Under the pieces are notes generated by a model. The model had not been told where the DNA came from. It saw nothing but the letters and a program-made list of their open reading frames with translations, and did no database searches. This document shows positions 60,216 to 64,000 of a stretch of 64,000 nucleotides of DNA, in pieces. The stretch's first letter is position 1; each line of letters opens with the position of its first letter. The stretch comes from Cytophagales bacterium (GTDB taxonomy: Bacteria; Bacteroidota; Bacteroidia; Cytophagales; Spirosomataceae), in NCBI GenBank assembly GCA_013298025.1, contig JAAFJE010000014.1, forward strand, positions 112,317 through 176,316, in the 5' to 3' direction. A program made the translations under genes and the position numbers.

Positions 60216-63029
60216 ATGGCTCTTTTTCTCAAACGCTTGCTGCTACTGCTCTGCCTGAGCAGCAGCAGCTTTGCCCAAGAAACCTTCTTACGGCGGAACT
60301 TGCCCATGCACAGTGCAGCTATTCAACGCATTAGCACCGATGCCCAAGGGCGGTATTTGCTCTCAGCGTCTCATGACAAAACCGCCAAGCTCTGGGATGC
60401 CCATACAGGCACACTGCTACAAACCTACCGAGTGCCCATCAGCCAAGACAACGATGGACAGCTTTTTGCCGCCGCCCTTGCCCCCGATGCCCGTGTGGTG
60501 GCACTGGGGGGCTGGACGGGCTATGATGTAGAAAAAAGTTGTTCTATTTATTTACTCAACCCTCAAACGGGCCAAATCCTGCATAGAATTACGGGCTTGC
60601 CCAATGCAATAGCAGACCTTGAGTTTTCGCCCGATGGACGGTATTTGGTAGCCGCTTTGGGGAGAAGCAATGGGCTGAGGGTCTATAATACCCAAAACTG
60701 GCAAGTCCAAGCCAGCCTTACGGGCTATGGCGATAGTAGTATGAATATCGCCTTTGCACCTACGGGTCAATTGGCTTCTGTCTGTGACGATGGCTATATA
60801 CGCCTCTATGATGCCCAATTTCAACTACAGCAAGAGCAAAAACTGGGCAACCGACCTTATTCCTTGGCTTTCTCTCCCGATGGCACTAAACTCGCTGTGG
60901 GTTTTTCGGACTCTCCCAACATACAGGTATTAGATGCCCATTCCTTAGCCTTGCTTTACCAGCCCGACGTAACAGGAGCTAACACGGTAGGAGACCATTT
61001 GAATAAGGTAGCCTTCTCACCCGATGGCAATGAGCTATGGGCAGGTGGCTTTTACGACAAATACCATAATGGGAATAACTGGTTTCAAATCCGTCGTTGG
61101 GCTATGGCTGGCAAGGGCTCTTATCAAGACTTTGATGCCACAGATAATTCCATTTCTGACCTTAAACCATTGCCGAATGGCGAGCTTTGGGTGGCAGGTA
61201 CTGCTCCTGACCTTGCTCGCTTCGCCCCTGATGGCAAAAAGCTTTTTTATCAAAAGCATGATAACTTAAACTTTGTAACCTATGACAAAACTCATTTACA
61301 AGTAAAAGCCACAGGACAAGAAGTAGGCTTTACTCCTTCGGGGCGAAATGCCCTAAGCTTCTCGGTTGCCGAGCGTCGTTTAAGCAAGCAGTCGCTTGGG
61401 GGGCAAAGTTTTGTCGAAAACAAAGCAGGCATAAGCCTCAGCAATTGGAACGACTCTGACAGCCCCCTGCTCAATGGTCAAAAACTTAATTTCTTAGCAC
61501 AATATGAAAAAAGCCGATGTGTGGACATCGCTCAAACAAGCTTTGTCTTAGGTGCCGACTGGAACCTCTATGCCGCCGATGCCCAAGGCAAAATGCTCTG
61601 GAAAACCCCCACACAGGCTGTGGTTTGGGCTGTCAATATCACAGGCAATGAGCAAGCAGTGGTAGCTGCCATGGGCGATGGTACTATCCGTTGGTATAGG
61701 CTGTCGGATGGGCAATTGCTGCTAACGCTCTATGTACACGCCACCACCCAGCAATGGGTGCTATGGACACCCTCGGGCTACTACGATGCCAGTGTTGGGG
61801 CTGAGGATTTCTTGGGCTGGCACCTCAACCAAGGCCAAGACCAAAGCCCTATGTTTTATCCCATCAGCAAATTCCGTAGTACCTTCTATCGCCCCGATGT
61901 GATAGACAGAATCCTTGTCACCTACGATGAGTCGCAGGCATTGGCACAAGCCAATATCGCCAACAACCGCAAAGTAGTAAGTACCGACATCAGCCAACGC
62001 TTGCCACCCACGGTCGCCATTGTACGCCCTATGCAAAACCAAGCCGTCACAAGCACGAGTATCACGGTACAGTACAGCGTTACGTCGGTCAACAACGAGC
62101 CCGTAACAGGCATCACCGCCTATATTGATGGCAGACCCATAGCCAACGAAAAAGGCATGAAGCCCCTCAATAGCCTTACGGTAAACATTCCCCCCAGAGA
62201 TTGCAAGGTATCTATCATTGCCGAAAATCGCTTTGGTTACAGCGAACCAGCCGTTGTCACGCTTCGCTGGAAAGGCACGGTAGAAAGCGATATACCCAAG
62301 CCCAAATTGTATATGCTGAGTGTGGGCATTAGCAATTACCAAAACAAAACCTATCAACTCGATTATGCCGCCAAAGATGCAGAAGACTTTGCCAATGCCG
62401 TCAAAAAACAAACAGGCATACTTTACCAAGTGGTAGAAGTAAAACTACTCACCAACGAAAATGCAAGTAAAGACAATATCCTTGATGGCTTGCAGTGGCT
62501 TCAAACCCAAACCACCAGCAAAGACATTGCTATATTGTTTGTCGGAGGGCATGGCATGAACGACAATACCAGTAATTTTTACTTTTTACCCTACCATGCC
62601 GATGAAAATGCCTTGAAAAAAACAGGTGTTTCGGGAGCAGACATCAGTAGTACCGTGCAGGCCATTGCAGGTAAAATTTGGGTATTTGCCGATGCCTGTC
62701 ATTCGGGAAACCTCTTCAAACAACGCAGTCCGAGCGTGGATATGTTGGTAAATGAACTCACCAGTGCCGAGAACGGGGCAGTTGTATTTAGTTCCTCTAC
62801 AGGCAGACAAAAATCCTTAGAACGCAGTGACTGGCAAAACGGGGCATTTGCCAAAGCCTTGGTAGAAGGCTTTTTGGGCAAGGCAAAAAACACGCAAGGC
62901 TATGTCACCCTTAAATCGTTGGATGCTTATATCGCAGAGCGTGTAAAAGAACTCACTGGGGGCGTACAAGCTCCCGTAACGATTTATCCTAAACAAGGCA
63001 TAACCGATATGCCTGTGGCTAGTTTTTAG
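60216..63029 (+). CDS. Exported WD40-caspase fusion protein
   Basis: This 937-residue protein has a signal peptide (SSSFAQ) and WD40-type propeller repeats over about 30-520 (YLLSASHDKTAKLWDAHTG, DLEFSPDGRYLVAAL, SLAFSPDGTKLAVGF). A short Ig-like domain follows at about 590-690. A C-terminal caspase domain (about 695-937) has His in ILFVGGHGMNDN and Cys in WVFADACHSGNLF. WD40-caspase fusions are known in bacterial signalling and conflict systems, mostly cytoplasmic; here a signal peptide places it outside. Codon use is more C-rich than in neighbours. Confidence 0.9.
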   Translation: MALFLKRLLLLLCLSSSSFAQETFLRRNLPMHSAAIQRISTDAQGRYLLSASHDKTAKLWDAHTGTLLQTYRVPISQDNDGQLFAAALAPDARVVALGGWTGYDVEKSCSIYLLNPQTGQILHRITGLPNAIADLEFSPDGRYLVAALGRSNGLRVYNTQNWQVQASLTGYGDSSMNIAFAPTGQLASVCDDGYIRLYDAQFQLQQEQKLGNRPYSLAFSPDGTKLAVGFSDSPNIQVLDAHSLALLYQPDVTGANTVGDHLNKVAFSPDGNELWAGGFYDKYHNGNNWFQIRRWAMAGKGSYQDFDATDNSISDLKPLPNGELWVAGTAPDLARFAPDGKKLFYQKHDNLNFVTYDKTHLQVKATGQEVGFTPSGRNALSFSVAERRLSKQSLGGQSFVENKAGISLSNWNDSDSPLLNGQKLNFLAQYEKSRCVDIAQTSFVLGADWNLYAADAQGKMLWKTPTQAVVWAVNITGNEQAVVAAMGDGTIRWYRLSDGQLLLTLYVHATTQQWVLWTPSGYYDASVGAEDFLGWHLNQGQDQSPMFYPISKFRSTFYRPDVIDRILVTYDESQALAQANIANNRKVVSTDISQRLPPTVAIVRPMQNQAVTSTSITVQYSVTSVNNEPVTGITAYIDGRPIANEKGMKPLNSLTVNIPPRDCKVSIIAENRFGYSEPAVVTLRWKGTVESDIPKPKLYMLSVGISNYQNKTYQLDYAAKDAEDFANAVKKQTGILYQVVEVKLLTNENASKDNILDGLQWLQTQTTSKDIAILFVGGHGMNDNTSNFYFLPYHADENALKKTGVSGADISSTVQAIAGKIWVFADACHSGNLFKQRSPSVDMLVNELTSAENGAVVFSSSTGRQKSLERSDWQNGAFAKALVEGFLGKAKNTQGYVTLKSLDAYIAERVKELTGGVQAPVTIYPKQGITDMPVASF

Positions 63030-63258
63030 GCACATCAGGCTAATGCTTCATTAGCCTGTTCCTACGTATGAGCCTAGTCTGGATAGCGATAGATGTCTTC
63101 TTCAAAACCATGAATGACCGATGATTCAAACTACTTTACCGTAAAATACTTTTTGTTTACAGGATAAAACCCAAACAATCGGCGTAATTTTGTAGTGTAT
63201 ATTTGTGCTAAAATCTAAATATAATACAATATCCCTACAATAGCTTTAAGATAAACGA

Positions 63259-64000
63259 ATGAAAAAAAGTTTGCTTCCCCTTGCTTTGGGTGGTTTGAGT
63301 ATCGGAACTACTGAGTTTGTTATGATGGGTTTACTGCCCGATATTGCCAAAAGTTTTGAGGTTTCGATTCCTCAAGCAGGGCATTTAATCTCTGCCTATG
63401 CCTTCGGTGTGGTCATTGGCGCTCCTACGTTGGTTGTGGCCAGTAGTAAATATCCTCCCAAAAAAATACTATTTTTCTTGATGTCGCTTTTTGTTCTTTT
63501 TAATGGACTTTCGGCATTAGCACCCAACCACGCTACCATGATGTTGGCAAGATTGATGAGCGGTTTGCCCCATGGTGCATTTTTTGGTGTAGGCTCGGTA
63601 GTGGCGAGTAGATTGGCCGAAAAAGGCAAAGAAGCCCAAGCCATTTCCTTCATGTTTGCAGGCTTAACGTTGGCAAATTTGCTGATGGTGCCTGTGGGTA
63701 CATACATTGGACACACTTTTTCTTGGCGATTTACCTTTGGCTTGATAACCCTCATTGGCTTGCTCACTTGTGCAGGCGTAGCCGCTTGGTTGCCCAATTT
63801 GCCTGTGGTGAGAAAAGGTAATTTCGTAGCCGAATTGGGTATTTTCAAACGTCCTGAGTTATGGCTCTTAATTTTTATTACTTCTATTGGCACAGGAGGT
63901 TTGTTTTCGTGGATTAGCTACATTGCTCCTTTGATGATAGAAGTAACGCATTTTGCTCCCGAAACCGTGCCTTATTTACTCATTGTAGCAGGCGTAGGCA
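63259..64000 (+). CDS. MFS transporter, partial (C-terminus beyond window)
   Basis: Starts MKKSLLPLALGGLSIGTTEF and reads 247 residues to the window end. The pattern TTEFVMMGLLPDIAKSFEVS, LISAYAFGVVIGAPTL and RLMSGLPHGAFFGVGSVVAS is typical of the AraJ/YdhP-like arabinose-efflux subgroup of drug-proton exporters. It is separate from the caspase island by a 229-bp gap. A TATATTTG motif at 63198-63205 fits the -7 consensus, without a clear -33 box. The substrate is unknown. Confidence 0.85.
   Translation, partial: MKKSLLPLALGGLSIGTTEFVMMGLLPDIAKSFEVSIPQAGHLISAYAFGVVIGAPTLVVASSKYPPKKILFFLMSLFVLFNGLSALAPNHATMMLARLMSGLPHGAFFGVGSVVASRLAEKGKEAQAISFMFAGLTLANLLMVPVGTYIGHTFSWRFTFGLITLIGLLTCAGVAAWLPNLPVVRKGNFVAELGIFKRPELWLLIFITSIGTGGLFSWISYIAPLMIEVTHFAPETVPYLLIVAGVG

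Noticed and set aside
1..64000. rRNA, tRNA and riboswitch genes
   Set aside because: No stretch with the conserved sequence or folding of these RNAs was recognised by eye; a covariance-model search would be needed to exclude small RNAs.

Overview
The window looks like a replicon of a member of the Bacteroidota, probably of the Cytophagales. The evidence is paired SusC/SusD outer-membrane proteins, TonB-dependent receptors with carboxypeptidase-regulatory N-termini, LruC and DUF4384-type exported proteins, RHS genes with C-terminal toxin tips, AT-rich intergenic DNA and TAnnTTTG-type -7 promoter motifs. No rRNA or tRNA gene was recognised. An iteron-bearing origin with a Rep_3-type initiator and a parAB locus at 26.3-30.6 kb suggest a plasmid, a chromid or an integrated plasmid.

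Layout. (1) 1-6.8 kb, minus strand: a catabolic operon with a TonB-dependent receptor, an MFS permease, a pair resembling the alpha (TIM-barrel) and beta (DUF6379-like) subunits of C-glycoside deglycosidases, and two more xylose-isomerase-like TIM-barrel enzymes, one cut by the window edge. (2) 7.5-19.4 kb: an LruC-domain lipoprotein; a minus-strand operon of an SMP-30-type lactonase, a Bcr/CflA-type exporter and two short-chain dehydrogenases; and a SusC/SusD pair. (3) 19.5-26.2 kb: a collection of RHS toxin tips and immunity genes. Two 5'-truncated RHS cores still carry toxin domains (a HETTLH protein and an AHH/HNH nuclease). Three more toxins survive only as short 3' ends fused to intact immunity genes. 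A structured spacer block recurs five times between them. (4) 26.3-30.6 kb: rep, seven iterons at 21-22 bp spacing, a Rep operator, parB and parA, and four copies of a parS-like palindrome, two of them inside parB. (5) 31-63 kb: an exported-protease island with eight caspase-fold (C14) proteins, several fused to SUMF1/FGE, TPR or WD40 domains. It also holds three tandem SUMF1 lipoproteins, a C1 papain-like and an M48 peptidase, an ECF sigma factor, an anti-sigma-like protein and several unknown secreted proteins. (6) 63.3 kb to the end: a second MFS gene, cut by the window.

The most striking signal is a bipartite promoter-like element, [G/C]TGATAAGG-N13-[G/A]GGTATTAATA. It occurs six times with exactly 13 bp of spacing, on both strands, only in the caspase island and almost always ahead of island operons. 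The simplest reading is that the ECF sigma factor encoded at 46.9-47.6 kb runs the whole island as one regulon. The second signal is that the tandem SUMF1 lipoproteins share near-identical N-termini but differ at 22 of 24 positions in a C-terminal segment where diversity-generating retroelements act in other SUMF1/C-type-lectin proteins. No reverse transcriptase or template is in the window, so this stays a hypothesis.
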